DNA from: Roseibium sp. Sym1
GTDB taxonomy: Bacteria > Pseudomonadota > Alphaproteobacteria > Rhizobiales > Stappiaceae
Assembly: GCF_027359675.1 (NCBI RefSeq)
Contig: NZ_CP114787.1
Location: 128,103 to 192,102 of the forward strand
Reading direction: 5' to 3'
DNA: 64,000 nucleotides
This document shows, piece after piece, positions 17,202 through 26,024 of the stretch. The notes beneath the pieces were generated by a model that worked only from the letters and a program-made list of their open reading frames with translations, was not told the origin of the DNA and did no database searches. A program made the position numbers and the translations under genes. The stretch's first letter is position 1. Each line of letters begins with the position of its first letter.

Positions 17202-18440
17202 ATGAAGAAATTTACCAAAGCGTTGGCTGTATTTTCAGTGGTTGGCGGGGCGCTGTTCGGCACCCAGGCGCTGGCTGAGCCATTCAAGATCGGCATCTGC
17301 TACGACCTCAGCAAAGCTTATACCTTTGCCACGCCACAGGTTGCCCAAGCGGCACAGGATCTCGCGAAACTGGTCAACATGAAGGGCGGCATCGGAGGAG
17401 AGCCGGTCGAGGTTATCGTGCGCGATCATGGGAACGAGCCACAGCGCGGGATCGAGTGCTACTCGAAGCTCAGCCGCGAGGGTGTATTCGTCTTCGATAC
17501 ACTGTCCACTCCCGTTTCTCTGGCCATCCTGCCGCGGGCCATGGAAGACGGGCGCATCCTGATGCAGTCACTTGTCGGCCGCGGCGATGCCGTTGACGGC
17601 ACCGTTTTCGAATGGGTCTATCCGGTCGGACCGACCTATTGGGGACAGGCGGCCAATGATGTTGCCTACATAAAGCAATTGCATGACGGCGACTTGTCGG
17701 ACGTGAAGGTGGGGTTTGTTTATTTCGACTATCCCTTCGGACAGGAGCCGATCGAGATTCTCGAAACCCTGTCCGAGAAAGAGGGTTTTGAGCTTGAGCT
17801 TTACCCTGTGCCTCTGCCTGGCAGCGACCAGGCCGGTGTGTGGTCCAAGGTGCGCCGAGACAAGCCCGACCATGTGATTGTCTGGATGCTGGGCGGTGCG
17901 CATGTGGTTGCGTCGAAGGAAATGCAGCGCAATCGCATCCCGATGGACAAATACATTTCCGTCAACTGGCTGAACGAAGTCGATATCGCCAACATCGGCA
18001 ACGAGGCCGCCAAGGGTATTAAGCGCGGAACCAATGTTGTGGGCGGTCAGAATGTCGCTCTGTATCAAGAGATCATGACTGAGCTCTATGACAGGGGCGA
18101 GGGGTCCGGCCCGATTGAGAAGACCCAGGACGTTTTCTACAACACTGGTCTGGCCATGTATTCAATCATGTTCGAAGCCGCGCGCAAGGCAGCAGAACAC
18201 GAAGGCCTTCCGATTACCGCAAAGTCCTACAAAGTGGGACTGGAGTCGCTTGAGGGATACGACGCTAACGGGCTGATGGCACCCATTACGGTGACGGCCG
18301 AAGATCATGGCGGCGGTGGTAAGACCCGGATCGAGATGTGGGACGGGGAGACTTGGGTGCCGCAAACCAACTGGATCTCTGAATACGCCGACGTCGTGTG
18401 GGACGTGGTTAAAGAAAGTTCCTCAAAATACGAGCAGTGA
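17202..18440 (+). CDS. Periplasmic substrate-binding protein 1 of the Liv-type transporter
   Basis: 412 aa. The ATG at 17202 follows GGGAGGA and gives a clean signal peptide (MKKFTKALAVFS...GTQALA then EPFKIG). The body is a type I periplasmic-binding fold of the LivK/Peripla_BP_6 family. It is a tandem paralogue of the next protein: 'YPFGQEPIEIL' and 'LYPVPLPGSDQAG' are identical in both. It captures the substrate in the periplasm and presents it to LivHM. The ligand cannot be named; the acyl-CoA ligase in the same operon suggests a carboxylic acid rather than an amino acid. Confidence 0.88.
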   Translation: MKKFTKALAVFSVVGGALFGTQALAEPFKIGICYDLSKAYTFATPQVAQAAQDLAKLVNMKGGIGGEPVEVIVRDHGNEPQRGIECYSKLSREGVFVFDTLSTPVSLAILPRAMEDGRILMQSLVGRGDAVDGTVFEWVYPVGPTYWGQAANDVAYIKQLHDGDLSDVKVGFVYFDYPFGQEPIEILETLSEKEGFELELYPVPLPGSDQAGVWSKVRRDKPDHVIVWMLGGAHVVASKEMQRNRIPMDKYISVNWLNEVDIANIGNEAAKGIKRGTNVVGGQNVALYQEIMTELYDRGEGSGPIEKTQDVFYNTGLAMYSIMFEAARKAAEHEGLPITAKSYKVGLESLEGYDANGLMAPITVTAEDHGGGGKTRIEMWDGETWVPQTNWISEYADVVWDVVKESSSKYEQ

Positions 18441-18537
18441 ATGACTGATCGCAGGAAGCGTGACGCTACGCGGGGCGGCAGTGGCGGTTACGAAACGGTA
18501 TCACCGCCCTAAACCAAACCAACGGGAGAGAGAAAAC

Positions 18538-19788
18538 ATGAAAGTCAAACAGCACATCAAGGCAGTGGCCCTTGCTACCGCTCTGGCGGCAAGCGCGACT
18601 GTGGCCTCAGCGCAGGACAAGGAGCCGATCCGCTTCGGACTCTGCTTCGACCTTAGTAAATCCTACACGTTCATTTCGCCGCAGGTGGCCCAGGCGGCGC
18701 AGGACCTGGCGATATACACCAACGAAAATGGCGGTATCGAAGGTCATCCGGTGGAAATTATCATTCGCGATCACGGCAACGAACCGCAGCGTGGTGTGGA
18801 ATGCTATGAGCAGCTCAAGCGCGAAGGTGTGTTCCTATTCAATTTTCTGTCCACGCCGGTCACGAACGCGGTTCTGCCACGTGCCATGAAGGACGGCAAC
18901 GTGTTGATGCAGTCCTTCGTTGGCCGCGGTGACGCCGTGGACGGCGATGTGTTCGAATGGGTTTTCCCGGTGGGTCCGACCTATTGGCAGCAGGCGGCAA
19001 ATGACGTTGCCTTCATCAAGGGTCAGATGGGCGGTGATTTGAGCAAAGCGAAGATCGGGTTCATCTATCTGGATTATCCCTTTGGTCAGGAACCGATCGA
19101 GATCCTGAAAACGCTTTCCGAAAAGGAAGGGTTCGAACTGGAGCTTTACCCCGTGCCGCTTCCCGGGTCGGATCAAGCCGGCGCATGGAGCAAAATCCGC
19201 CGCGACAAGCCCGACTATGTGATCAGCTGGCTTCTGGCGGGCGGTCATGTCGTCGCCTCGAAAGAAATGCGTCGCAACCGTTTCCCGATCGACCGCTATC
19301 TGTCGGTGAACTGGCTGAACGAGGTCGATATCGCCAATATTGGCGCCGAAGAGGCAAAGGGGATTCTGCGTGGCACCAACGTGGCCGGTGGTCAGGAAGT
19401 CCCGATCGTGAAAACCATGCTCGAAACCTATTATGCCAAGGGTGAAGGCAGCGGCCCCGAAAACCTTGTTCGTGACGTGTATTACAACACCGGCATGGCA
19501 ATCTATTCGGTTGGTTTCGAAGCCGCCCGTCTGGCGATCAAGCAGAGCGGTTGGCCTGTGACGCCGGAAAGCATGAAAGCAGCCTATGAATCGATCTCCG
19601 AGTTCGACGGCAACGGGGTTATGGCTCCGGTGACTGTGAGCGCATCCGACCACGGTGGCGGTGGCAAGACACGTGTCGAGCAGTGGAATGGCGAAACCTG
19701 GGTTCCGCTGACCGACTGGAGCGCCGACTATCTCGACGTTGTGTGGGATGTCATCAAGCACAGCTCCGCGACTTTCAAAGTCGAATAA
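18538..19788 (+). CDS. Periplasmic substrate-binding protein 2 of the Liv-type transporter
   Basis: 416 aa. The ATG at 18538 is preceded by GGGAGAG and followed by a signal peptide (MKVKQHIKAVALATAL...ATVASA then QDKEPI). It is a close paralogue of the product at 17202-18440 with long identical stretches (for example 'NEPQRG' and 'SVNWLNEVDIANIG'). Such duplication usually lets one transporter accept two related ligands. An 18460 start exists but would place a long non-signal extension before the signal peptide. Confidence 0.88.
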   Translation: MKVKQHIKAVALATALAASATVASAQDKEPIRFGLCFDLSKSYTFISPQVAQAAQDLAIYTNENGGIEGHPVEIIIRDHGNEPQRGVECYEQLKREGVFLFNFLSTPVTNAVLPRAMKDGNVLMQSFVGRGDAVDGDVFEWVFPVGPTYWQQAANDVAFIKGQMGGDLSKAKIGFIYLDYPFGQEPIEILKTLSEKEGFELELYPVPLPGSDQAGAWSKIRRDKPDYVISWLLAGGHVVASKEMRRNRFPIDRYLSVNWLNEVDIANIGAEEAKGILRGTNVAGGQEVPIVKTMLETYYAKGEGSGPENLVRDVYYNTGMAIYSVGFEAARLAIKQSGWPVTPESMKAAYESISEFDGNGVMAPVTVSASDHGGGGKTRVEQWNGETWVPLTDWSADYLDVVWDVIKHSSATFKVE

Positions 19789-19867
19789 GACTGGGCTTCC
19801 CCGCGGCAAACACGTCGCGGGGAACCTTTCCGCGGTTAGATTGTTCCGAGAAAGCGAAGCGAGTATC

Positions 19868-20644
19868 ATGAGCCCCATTGACGTGACGATCGTAGACGGA
19901 ATTGCGACCGTCTGTATTAACCGGCCCGAACGCAAAAACGCGCTTTCCGTGGCGGCTACGAACGGTCTGACTGACGCCTGGGAGAAGATCGAGGCGGATG
20001 ACAGCGTTCGTGTGGCCATTCTGACTTCGGCCGATTGCGGCGTATTCAGCGCCGGACTGGATCTGAAGGAAGCTACACAAATCGCACGCGACGAGGGCGT
20101 GGATATCCTGACCAAAATGCGCGATCCCTTTCACGAGACCATGCGTGCCTGCAAGAAACCGATCATCGCAGCGATGACCGGATCGCTGATGGCGGGCGGA
20201 ATGATGCTGACCTTGAATTGCGATCTGCGGGTCGGTCTCAAGGGGACCAAGGTCGGTATCACCGAAGTAAAGATTGGTCGTGGATCGCCCTGGGCATCGC
20301 CAGCACTGTCCATGCTGCCGCAGCCCATCCTTATGGAAATTGTTCTGACCGGGGACTTGATGCCGATCGAGCGTCTGCACGAATACGGGTTCACCAACTA
20401 TATCGAAGACACCCCCGATGGCGTTCGCGCACGGGCCTTCGACCTTGCCAAACGTATTGCCAGCGCGGCGCCTCTTTCGGTGATTGCGGCCAAAGGCAGC
20501 GTTCGCGCAACCATGGACCTGGGCTGTGCGGGTGGCCTGAAAGAGGGTAAGCGCCTGCACGAGGCGGTTTACGCCAGCAACGACGCGATTGAAGGCCCCA
20601 AGGCCTTCGCTGAAAAACGAGTACCCGTCTGGACCGGGACCTGA
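19868..20644 (+). CDS. Enoyl-CoA hydratase/isomerase family protein
   Basis: 258 aa. The ATG at 19868 gives the standard crotonase start 'MSPIDVTIVDGIATVCINRP'; the longer frame from 19739 is an extension into the upstream gene. Oxyanion-hole residues lie in 'GVFSAGLDLKEA' and 'GSLMAGGMMLTLNCDLRVG'. The position of the hydratase Glu reads 'ITEVKIGRGSPWASP', close to normal. It probably hydrates or isomerises an enoyl-CoA of the pathway. It is followed 11 bp later by a second crotonase. Confidence 0.85.
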   Translation: MSPIDVTIVDGIATVCINRPERKNALSVAATNGLTDAWEKIEADDSVRVAILTSADCGVFSAGLDLKEATQIARDEGVDILTKMRDPFHETMRACKKPIIAAMTGSLMAGGMMLTLNCDLRVGLKGTKVGITEVKIGRGSPWASPALSMLPQPILMEIVLTGDLMPIERLHEYGFTNYIEDTPDGVRARAFDLAKRIASAAPLSVIAAKGSVRATMDLGCAGGLKEGKRLHEAVYASNDAIEGPKAFAEKRVPVWTGT

Positions 20645-20655
20645 TGGAGGCTTGA

Positions 20656-21438
20656 ATGACTGAACTTATTCGCCTGGACAGGGAAGGCCCTGTCGCAATC
20701 CTGCGTTTTCTTCAGCCGACAAAGCGCAACCCTTACAGCATCGGGTTCGTCGAAGAACTGGTGGTGCTCCTAAGCGAAGCCGAACGGGACGATACGATCC
20801 GTGTCGTTGTCATGACCGGTGGCGATCATTTCAGCAGCGGCGGCGATCTTGTCGGGTTTCAGTCCGAGATCGCCAAAGGCGCAAGGGCGACATTGGAAAT
20901 GGTGGAGCTGGTTCACGATGGCGGACGCGCGGCCTATCTGTTTCGCAAACCTCTTATTTCCGCGGTATGCGGCGTGGCTTTTGGCGCGGGTCTAAGCCTG
21001 GCCTTGTCGGCGGATATTGTCGTTGCCGCCGAAGATGCCCGGCTGTGCGAAGTTTTTGCGCGCGTCGGCGGCTGTCCAGACACGGGATCGAGCTGGCTGC
21101 TTCAGCAGCGTGCCGGTGTAGGGGTGGCGCGGATGCTGGTGCTCACGGGCCGTGAAATCGACGGGCGCACCGCCAGGGACCTGCGCGTTGTCGAAGAATG
21201 CGTGCAGGCCAACCAGGTCGAGGTACGGGCGCTGGAAATTGCCCGCGAGATTGCAACGCACCCGATGTTTGGCGTTCAGACCGCCAAGCGTGTGATGCGC
21301 GCCGCAGCCGAGTGCAGCTATCTCGAGGCGCTGGATATCGAGCGCGATGCCCAAAGCGTTTTGCTGTGCGCGCATGACTTTCCCGAGGCCATGAAAGCGT
21401 TTTCGGAAAAAAGAACTCCAGAATTCAAAGACCGTTAG
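20656..21438 (+). CDS. Enoyl-CoA hydratase/isomerase family protein
   Basis: 260 aa crotonase-fold protein. 'GGDHFSSGGDLVGFQ' and 'AVCGVAFGAGLSLALSADIV' form the oxyanion hole. In the second catalytic region it reads 'LCEVFARVGGCPDTGSSWLL' where a PaaG/MenB-like Asp replaces part of the hydratase pattern, so isomerase or hydratase activity are both possible. It differs clearly from the preceding paralogue at 19868, suggesting successive steps rather than a duplication. Confidence 0.83.
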   Translation: MTELIRLDREGPVAILRFLQPTKRNPYSIGFVEELVVLLSEAERDDTIRVVVMTGGDHFSSGGDLVGFQSEIAKGARATLEMVELVHDGGRAAYLFRKPLISAVCGVAFGAGLSLALSADIVVAAEDARLCEVFARVGGCPDTGSSWLLQQRAGVGVARMLVLTGREIDGRTARDLRVVEECVQANQVEVRALEIAREIATHPMFGVQTAKRVMRAAAECSYLEALDIERDAQSVLLCAHDFPEAMKAFSEKRTPEFKDR

Positions 21439-21480
21439 CTCGGTTGAAACCTTATCGCAAAACTCAAGGAGACCACGCCA

Positions 21481-22239
21481 ATGAAGGTACTCGTGCCTGT
21501 GAAACGCGTGATCGACTACAACGTGAAGGTCCGCGTAAAGGCGGACGGATCGGATGTCGATCTTGCCAACGTGAAGATGTCGATGAACCCCTTTGACGAG
21601 ATCGCCGTTGAAGAGGCCATTCGCCTGAAAGAGGCCGGCAAGGCCGAGGAGATCGTCGTGGTTTCCATCGGTGTGAAGCAGTCTCAGGAAACGTTGCGCA
21701 CGGCGCTGGCGATGGGGGCCGACCGTGCCATTCTGGTCGAGGCGGCCGATGACGTGCACACCGATATCGAGCCCCTTGCGGTCGCCAAGATCCTGGCCAA
21801 GGTGGTCGAAGAAGAACAACCCGGCCTGGTGCTGGCCGGCAAGCAGGCGATCGACAATGACATGAACGCCACCGGTCAGATGCTGTCTGCTCTGCTCGGC
21901 TGGTCGCAGGGCACCTTTGCCTCTGAGATCGACATCGAGGGCGACACCGCCAAGGTCACCCGCGAAGTGGACGGCGGCCTGCAGACCATTTCCGTGAAAA
22001 TGCCCGCCATTGTCACCGTGGACCTTCGCCTGAACGAGCCGCGTTATGCTTCGCTGCCGAACATCATGAAGGCCAAGAAAAAGCCGCTGAACGAGAAAAC
22101 CGCTGCCGATTACGGCGTCGATGTCTCTCCGCGCCTGGAAATCGTCAAGACCGAGGAACCCGCCGAACGGTCCGCGGGGATCATCGTTGGTTCGGTGGAC
22201 GAACTGGTTGCGAAACTCAAAGAAGCGGGGGCTGTCTAA
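21481..22239 (+). CDS. etfB: Electron transfer flavoprotein beta subunit
   Basis: 252 aa, standard length. '[20 protein letters not shown]' is the conserved N-terminus, '[20 protein letters not shown]' is the AMP-binding/dehydrogenase-docking region and '[20 protein letters not shown]' contains the recognition loop. With EtfA it accepts electrons from the several acyl-CoA dehydrogenases of this island and delivers them to ETF:quinone oxidoreductase, which is not encoded here. The stop overlaps the etfA start. Confidence 0.95.
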   Translation: MKVLVPVKRVIDYNVKVRVKADGSDVDLANVKMSMNPFDEIAVEEAIRLKEAGKAEEIVVVSIGVKQSQETLRTALAMGADRAILVEAADDVHTDIEPLAVAKILAKVVEEEQPGLVLAGKQAIDNDMNATGQMLSALLGWSQGTFASEIDIEGDTAKVTREVDGGLQTISVKMPAIVTVDLRLNEPRYASLPNIMKAKKKPLNEKTAADYGVDVSPRLEIVKTEEPAERSAGIIVGSVDELVAKLKEAGAV

Positions 22240-23165
22240 TGACTGTTCTTCTCCTTGCCGAAGTGACCAATGGCGAATTGGCGATGGACGCCACCGCCAA
22301 GGCCGTGACCGCAGCCAGGGCGATCGGCGATGTGACCGTTCTGTGTGTGGGCGCTTCCGCCGCGGCAGCCGGTGACGCCGCCGCCACAATTGACGGTGTG
22401 GCCAAGGTGCTGGTCGCCGAAGATGCCAGCCTCGGCCATCGGCTGGCGGAACCGACCGCGGCTCTGATCGTTAGTTTGGCAGACGGGTTTGAACATATCG
22501 TTGCACCCGCCACCACCGACGCCAAAAATGTCATGCCGCGTGTTGCCGCGCTGCTGGACGTGATGGTCTTGTCGGATGTCTCTGGAGTTGTGGACGGGTC
22601 GACCTTTGAACGCCCGATCTATGCCGGCAACGCCATGCAGACGGTCAAATCCAAAGACGCCAAGAAGGTGATCACCTTCCGGACTTCGACCTTTGGCGCG
22701 GCCGGCGCGGGCGGTTCCGCGCCCGTCGAAACCGTGGGCGCGACGGACGATCCGGGCCTGTCCGAATGGGTCGAAGACAAGGTCGCCGCAAGCGACCGCC
22801 CCGAGTTGACCTCGGCCGGTGTTGTCGTCTCGGGTGGCCGTGGCGTTGGTTCGGAAGACGACTTCGCACTGATCGAGAAACTGGCTGACAAGCTGGGCGC
22901 CGCGGTTGGCGCCTCGCGTGCCGCCGTCGACAGCGGCTATGCCCCGAATGACTGGCAGGTCGGTCAGACCGGCAAGGTCGTCGCGCCCGAGCTCTACGTG
23001 GCCGTTGGCATCTCGGGGGCGATCCAGCATCTCGCCGGCATGAAGGACTCCAAGGTCATCGTCGCCATCAACAAGGACGAAGAGGCGCCGATCTTTCAAG
23101 TCGCCGATTACGGACTGGTCGCCGACCTCTTCACCGCCGTGCCCGAGCTGCTCGAGAAACTCTGA
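22239..23165 (+). CDS. etfA: Electron transfer flavoprotein alpha subunit
   Basis: 308 aa. The C-terminal FAD domain shows '[20 protein letters not shown]', '[20 protein letters not shown]' and '[20 protein letters not shown]', all canonical. It overlaps etfB by one base and is followed 33 bp later by an intrinsic terminator, so it is the last gene of the liv/etf operon. A dedicated EtfAB pair fits the high dehydrogenase load of the cluster. Confidence 0.95.
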   Translation: MTVLLLAEVTNGELAMDATAKAVTAARAIGDVTVLCVGASAAAAGDAAATIDGVAKVLVAEDASLGHRLAEPTAALIVSLADGFEHIVAPATTDAKNVMPRVAALLDVMVLSDVSGVVDGSTFERPIYAGNAMQTVKSKDAKKVITFRTSTFGAAGAGGSAPVETVGATDDPGLSEWVEDKVAASDRPELTSAGVVVSGGRGVGSEDDFALIEKLADKLGAAVGASRAAVDSGYAPNDWQVGQTGKVVAPELYVAVGISGAIQHLAGMKDSKVIVAINKDEEAPIFQVADYGLVADLFTAVPELLEKL

Positions 23166-23197
23166 TCAACCGCGGATGACGCTGGACAGACAATCGA

Positions 23198-23230
23198 AAG
23201 GCCCGCCAAAACCGGCGGGCCTTATTTTTT
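23198..23230 (+). terminator. Rho-independent terminator after etfA
   Basis: AAGGCCCGCC (23198-23207) pairs with GGCGGGCCTT (23214-23223) around a 6-nt loop, followed by ATTTTTT. It closes the long catabolic operon. Confidence 0.9.
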
Positions 23231-23288
23231 GGTCTCGCAAGCCGCTTATGCGGGGCAGGAAAAGAGCAGGTAATCTTGTCACCTGAAA

Positions 23289-23394
23289 GCGTTTCCACTT
23301 AACCTTGAGAAAGGTTTGAGCGGAAACGCCGCGACATGTTTCAGTGTTGTGGGCGTTTCGAGCAAAACCAGTGACTCAGGTTTTTTCGAAACGC
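23289..23394. repeat. Two consecutive long hairpins sharing a GCGTTTC stem
   Basis: Hairpin 1 pairs GCGTTTCC (23289-23296) with GGAAACGC (23322-23329) and has an inner AACCTT/AAGGTT stem. Hairpin 2 pairs GCGTTTCGA (23353-23361) with TCGAAACGC (23386-23394) and has an inner AAAACC/GGTTTT stem. They lie just past the 3' end of the minus-strand oxidoreductase gene and may act as its terminator, though no clear T-run is present. Confidence 0.55.
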
Positions 23395-23402
23395 TTCAAT
23401 TC

Positions 23403-24260
23403 TCAGTTTGTCCGGAACGCATCAGCGTGGTCTTCGAAGAACTGTCGGAAATCGCGCGGCTTGTGGCCCGTGGCCTCATCGACGGTGGGCGCGACATAGG
23501 AGAGGTGTCCCGCCGGTCCAAGAGCATAAAGTTCGTTCATTATGTCAGCCAGTTTTTCAGGCAGTCCGGCTCCGACCATCGCCTCTTTTGCCTGATCGAG
23601 TGTGACATCGACAAAGCGAACCTCTTTCCCGAGAACGTCGCTCATTATTGCGGCCGCATTCTCACAGGTGATCGCCTGGCCGCCGGTGATCGGCAGTTCC
23701 GAATTTTCATAGCCCGGCGAGGTCAGGGCGGTGACAGCGACGTCTGCAATGTCACGCGCATCGACAAAGGACACTTCGCCGTTCCCGAGCGGCAGATAGA
23801 AAGCACCGTGGTCGATTATCGTCGGAGCCGACATTATGAAGTTCTGCATGAAGAATCCGGGTTGCAGAAACGTATAGGGAATGCCGGTGGCCTTGACCTC
23901 TTCTTGGCTTTCACCATGCCAGCGCCCGATTTCAACCCCCGCGTCCGGACCCGCGCCAATCCCGGTGGACATCACGATATGCTTGATACCCGCCGCTTTG
24001 GCAGCCTGGATGGCATTTGATTTCATCTTGATCTGATCCAGATGCAGCGGGGTTACGAGAAACAGTTTCTCGGCACCTTCCATTGCCCGCGCAAGGGAGG
24101 CAGCATCGTCCAGGTCGCCCTGCACAACCTCGGCCTGTTGAAAAGCCTGGCCCGCCGTTTTTGCGTCGCGGGCCAGAACCCGCACTTTCTGTCCTTTGCC
24201 AAGCAGTCCCTCGACCACGGATTTGCCGATGTTGCCGGTACCACCGATCACCAAAATCAT
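23403..24260 (-). CDS. NmrA/QorB-like NAD(P)-binding oxidoreductase
   Basis: 285 aa atypical SDR. The N-terminus 'MILVIGGTGNIGKSVVEGLL' has the GxxGxxG dinucleotide loop, followed by 'GDLDDAASLARAMEGAEKLF' as in NmrA-like and QorB quinone reductases. No Tyr-x3-Lys triad is evident, as expected for this branch. It is transcribed away from an HxlR regulator with an inverted repeat between them. It probably reduces quinones or similar electrophiles, and it seems a stress module rather than part of the acyl-CoA pathway. Confidence 0.85.
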   Translation of the reverse strand: MILVIGGTGNIGKSVVEGLLGKGQKVRVLARDAKTAGQAFQQAEVVQGDLDDAASLARAMEGAEKLFLVTPLHLDQIKMKSNAIQAAKAAGIKHIVMSTGIGAGPDAGVEIGRWHGESQEEVKATGIPYTFLQPGFFMQNFIMSAPTIIDHGAFYLPLGNGEVSFVDARDIADVAVTALTSPGYENSELPITGGQAITCENAAAIMSDVLGKEVRFVDVTLDQAKEAMVGAGLPEKLADIMNELYALGPAGHLSYVAPTVDEATGHKPRDFRQFFEDHADAFRTN

Positions 24261-24287
24261 GTGTATTCTCCTGTTCGATTTTTTCGG

Positions 24288-24314
24288 TTCGTATTTCAGT
24301 AGCGAAAGTACGAA
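24288..24314. promoter_or_regulatory. Inverted repeat in the oxidoreductase/HxlR divergent promoter
   Basis: TTCGTA (24288-24293) and TACGAA (24309-24314) flank an inner TTTC-n6-GAAA pair. It lies 28 bp from the minus-strand start and 50 bp from the HxlR start and is the likely HxlR operator. Confidence 0.55.
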
Positions 24315-24363
24315 TCACCCGGTAACATGAAGACAGATGAGGAGAAAAAGAAAGTAGGTTCCT

Positions 24364-24741
24364 TTGGGTAACTACTATGTTCAACGCGGCACCACGATGC
24401 AGGAAGCCGGGCCCGTTTGTCCGGTTGAAACTCTTTTTCGCCAGTTGAGCGGCTCGTGGACAATGTCTATTTTGTGGCATCTGAACCAGGAAGGGCCATT
24501 GCGATTTGGCATGCTTCGCCGGTTGCTTGCCGGTATTTCAACCAAGGTTCTGACCCAAAGGTTGCGTATGCTTGAGGCCGAGAGCCTGATCTACCGAGAT
24601 CACAACCCGACGATCCCGCCTCAGGTGACATATAGCCTGACGCCAAAGGGCGGGGAACTGGCCTGCGCCTTTGGGGCTTTGGCGGAGCTTGCCCAGAAGT
24701 GGGAAGGTGCAACTGCCCCTGATCAGGAAAGGCGTTCGTAG
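24364..24741 (+). CDS. HxlR/DUF24-family transcriptional regulator
   Basis: 125 aa from a TTG at 24364, or 114 aa from ATG at 24397; neither has a strong ribosome-binding site. The winged-helix core reads 'CPVETLFRQLSGSWTMSILW' and 'STKVLTQRLRMLEAESLIYR'. The N-terminal Cys before Pro-Val is the redox-sensing Cys of YodB/QorR-type members. It is divergent from the quinone-reductase-like gene, the arrangement seen for QorR-regulated qor genes, so it likely represses that gene until oxidants or quinones modify the Cys. Confidence 0.87.
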   Translation: MGNYYVQRGTTMQEAGPVCPVETLFRQLSGSWTMSILWHLNQEGPLRFGMLRRLLAGISTKVLTQRLRMLEAESLIYRDHNPTIPPQVTYSLTPKGGELACAFGALAELAQKWEGATAPDQERRS

Positions 24742-24788
24742 AAAGATAACGTTGCGTTTGCTTTGGGGCAGAGCAGTTGTCGAAAAAT

Positions 24789-24802
24789 AAAACAATTGTT
24801 AG
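24789..24802. promoter_or_regulatory. TetR-type operator, copy 4 (AAAACAATTGTTAG)
   Basis: Right half GTTAG(AA) matches the consensus exactly; the left half has two mismatches. It ends 39 bp before the acyl-CoA dehydrogenase start at 24842. Confidence 0.5.
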
Positions 24803-24841
24803 AATTTCGAAAATGCTAACCGATGATAATCGGATGTCAAC

Positions 24842-25999
24842 ATGTCTCTGATCTCGAATAGTTCGACCTGGGCCGCAGATGAACACAAGATGTTCGCGGA
24901 CACCACCCGCAAGCTTTTCGATGCTGAAATGGCACCGAATGTCGAAAAATGGGCGGATCAGGGGATCGTTGATCGCGAATTCTGGCGTACGGTCGGTGAA
25001 CAGGGCGTCATGGGTGGCTCGATTGCCGAAGAATATGGCGGGTTCGGTGGCGGCATCGGGTTCGACGCGATTACCGTTTACGAGCAGGGCCGCACCGGTG
25101 ATACGGGTTGGGGCTATGGCATCCAGTCCATCGTAATCCATTACCTCAACGCATATGGCAGCGAAGAACAAAAGAAAAAGTGGTTGCCGAAATTGGTCAG
25201 CGGCGACCATGTCGCGGCCATCGCGATGACCGAGCCGGGAACGGGTTCTGACCTCCAGAATGTCCAGACCTATGCGGAAAAGGATGGCAACCACTATAAG
25301 ATCAACGGATCGAAGATCTTCATCACCAACGGGCACACGGCGGAGCTGGTTGTGATCGTGGCAAAGACCGACCGCAACGCCGGCGCCAAGGGCGTTTCGT
25401 TGATCGTTCTGGAAACCGAGGGCGCCGAGGGCTTTCGCCGGGGACGGAACCTGAAGAAACTGGGTATGAAAGGTTCGGATACGGCCGAGCTGTTCTTCGA
25501 GGATGTCCGCGTGCCTACGCCGAACCTGCTGGGCCAGGAGGAGGGGCAGGGGTTCTATCAACTGATGAAGCAACTACCCTGGGAACGGCTGATGATCGGC
25601 ATCACCGCGCTTGGCTTCATCGACTTCGCCATCGCCGAGACGGTGAAATACGTCCAGGACCGCAAGGCGTTCGGCAGCCGGATCATGGATTTTCAGAACA
25701 CCCGGTTCAAGCTGGCGGAATGCAAGACGAAGGCCGAATTGCTGCGCAGCTTCGTCAATGACGGGATCGCCCGCCTGGAAACCGGCAGGCTGGATGCGGC
25801 TACCGCGTCGATGGCGAAATGGTGGGGCAGCCAAACCCAGAACGAGGTCATGCATGAATGCCTGCAACTGCATGGCGGCTATGGCTTCATGATGGAGTTC
25901 CCGATCGCACGGCTCTACGCCGACAGCCGGGTGCAGATGATCTATGGCGGCACCAACGAAATCATGAAGGAACTGATTGCGCGGTCGATGGATATCTGA
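24842..25999 (+). CDS. Acyl-CoA dehydrogenase 3
   Basis: 385 aa. 'AMTEPGTGSDLQNVQTYAEK' and 'GSKIFITNGHTAEL' are intact FAD/substrate motifs. The candidate base is the Glu of 'LPWERLMIGI' (isovaleryl/long-chain position), while the C-terminus is 'VQMIYGGTNEIMKE' with Gly in place of the short-chain Glu. It is a single-gene unit with its own operator, facing two minus-strand CoA-transferase genes tail to tail. Confidence 0.9.
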   Translation: MSLISNSSTWAADEHKMFADTTRKLFDAEMAPNVEKWADQGIVDREFWRTVGEQGVMGGSIAEEYGGFGGGIGFDAITVYEQGRTGDTGWGYGIQSIVIHYLNAYGSEEQKKKWLPKLVSGDHVAAIAMTEPGTGSDLQNVQTYAEKDGNHYKINGSKIFITNGHTAELVVIVAKTDRNAGAKGVSLIVLETEGAEGFRRGRNLKKLGMKGSDTAELFFEDVRVPTPNLLGQEEGQGFYQLMKQLPWERLMIGITALGFIDFAIAETVKYVQDRKAFGSRIMDFQNTRFKLAECKTKAELLRSFVNDGIARLETGRLDAATASMAKWWGSQTQNEVMHECLQLHGGYGFMMEFPIARLYADSRVQMIYGGTNEIMKELIARSMDI

Positions 26000-26024
26000 C
26001 CCACGCCGGTGGGCCGACGCGACG

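Noticed and set aside
18835..20115. 426-aa minus-strand open frame across the second binding-protein gene
   Set aside because: Antisense shadow spanning two real genes and the intergenic gap.
20992..22389. 465-aa minus-strand open frame across crotonase and etfB
   Set aside because: Antisense shadow without domain similarity; crosses gene boundaries.
23316..24020. 234-aa plus-strand frame over the NmrA/QorB-like gene
   Set aside because: It begins in the intergenic hairpins and runs antisense to a gene with a clear NAD(P)-binding motif.
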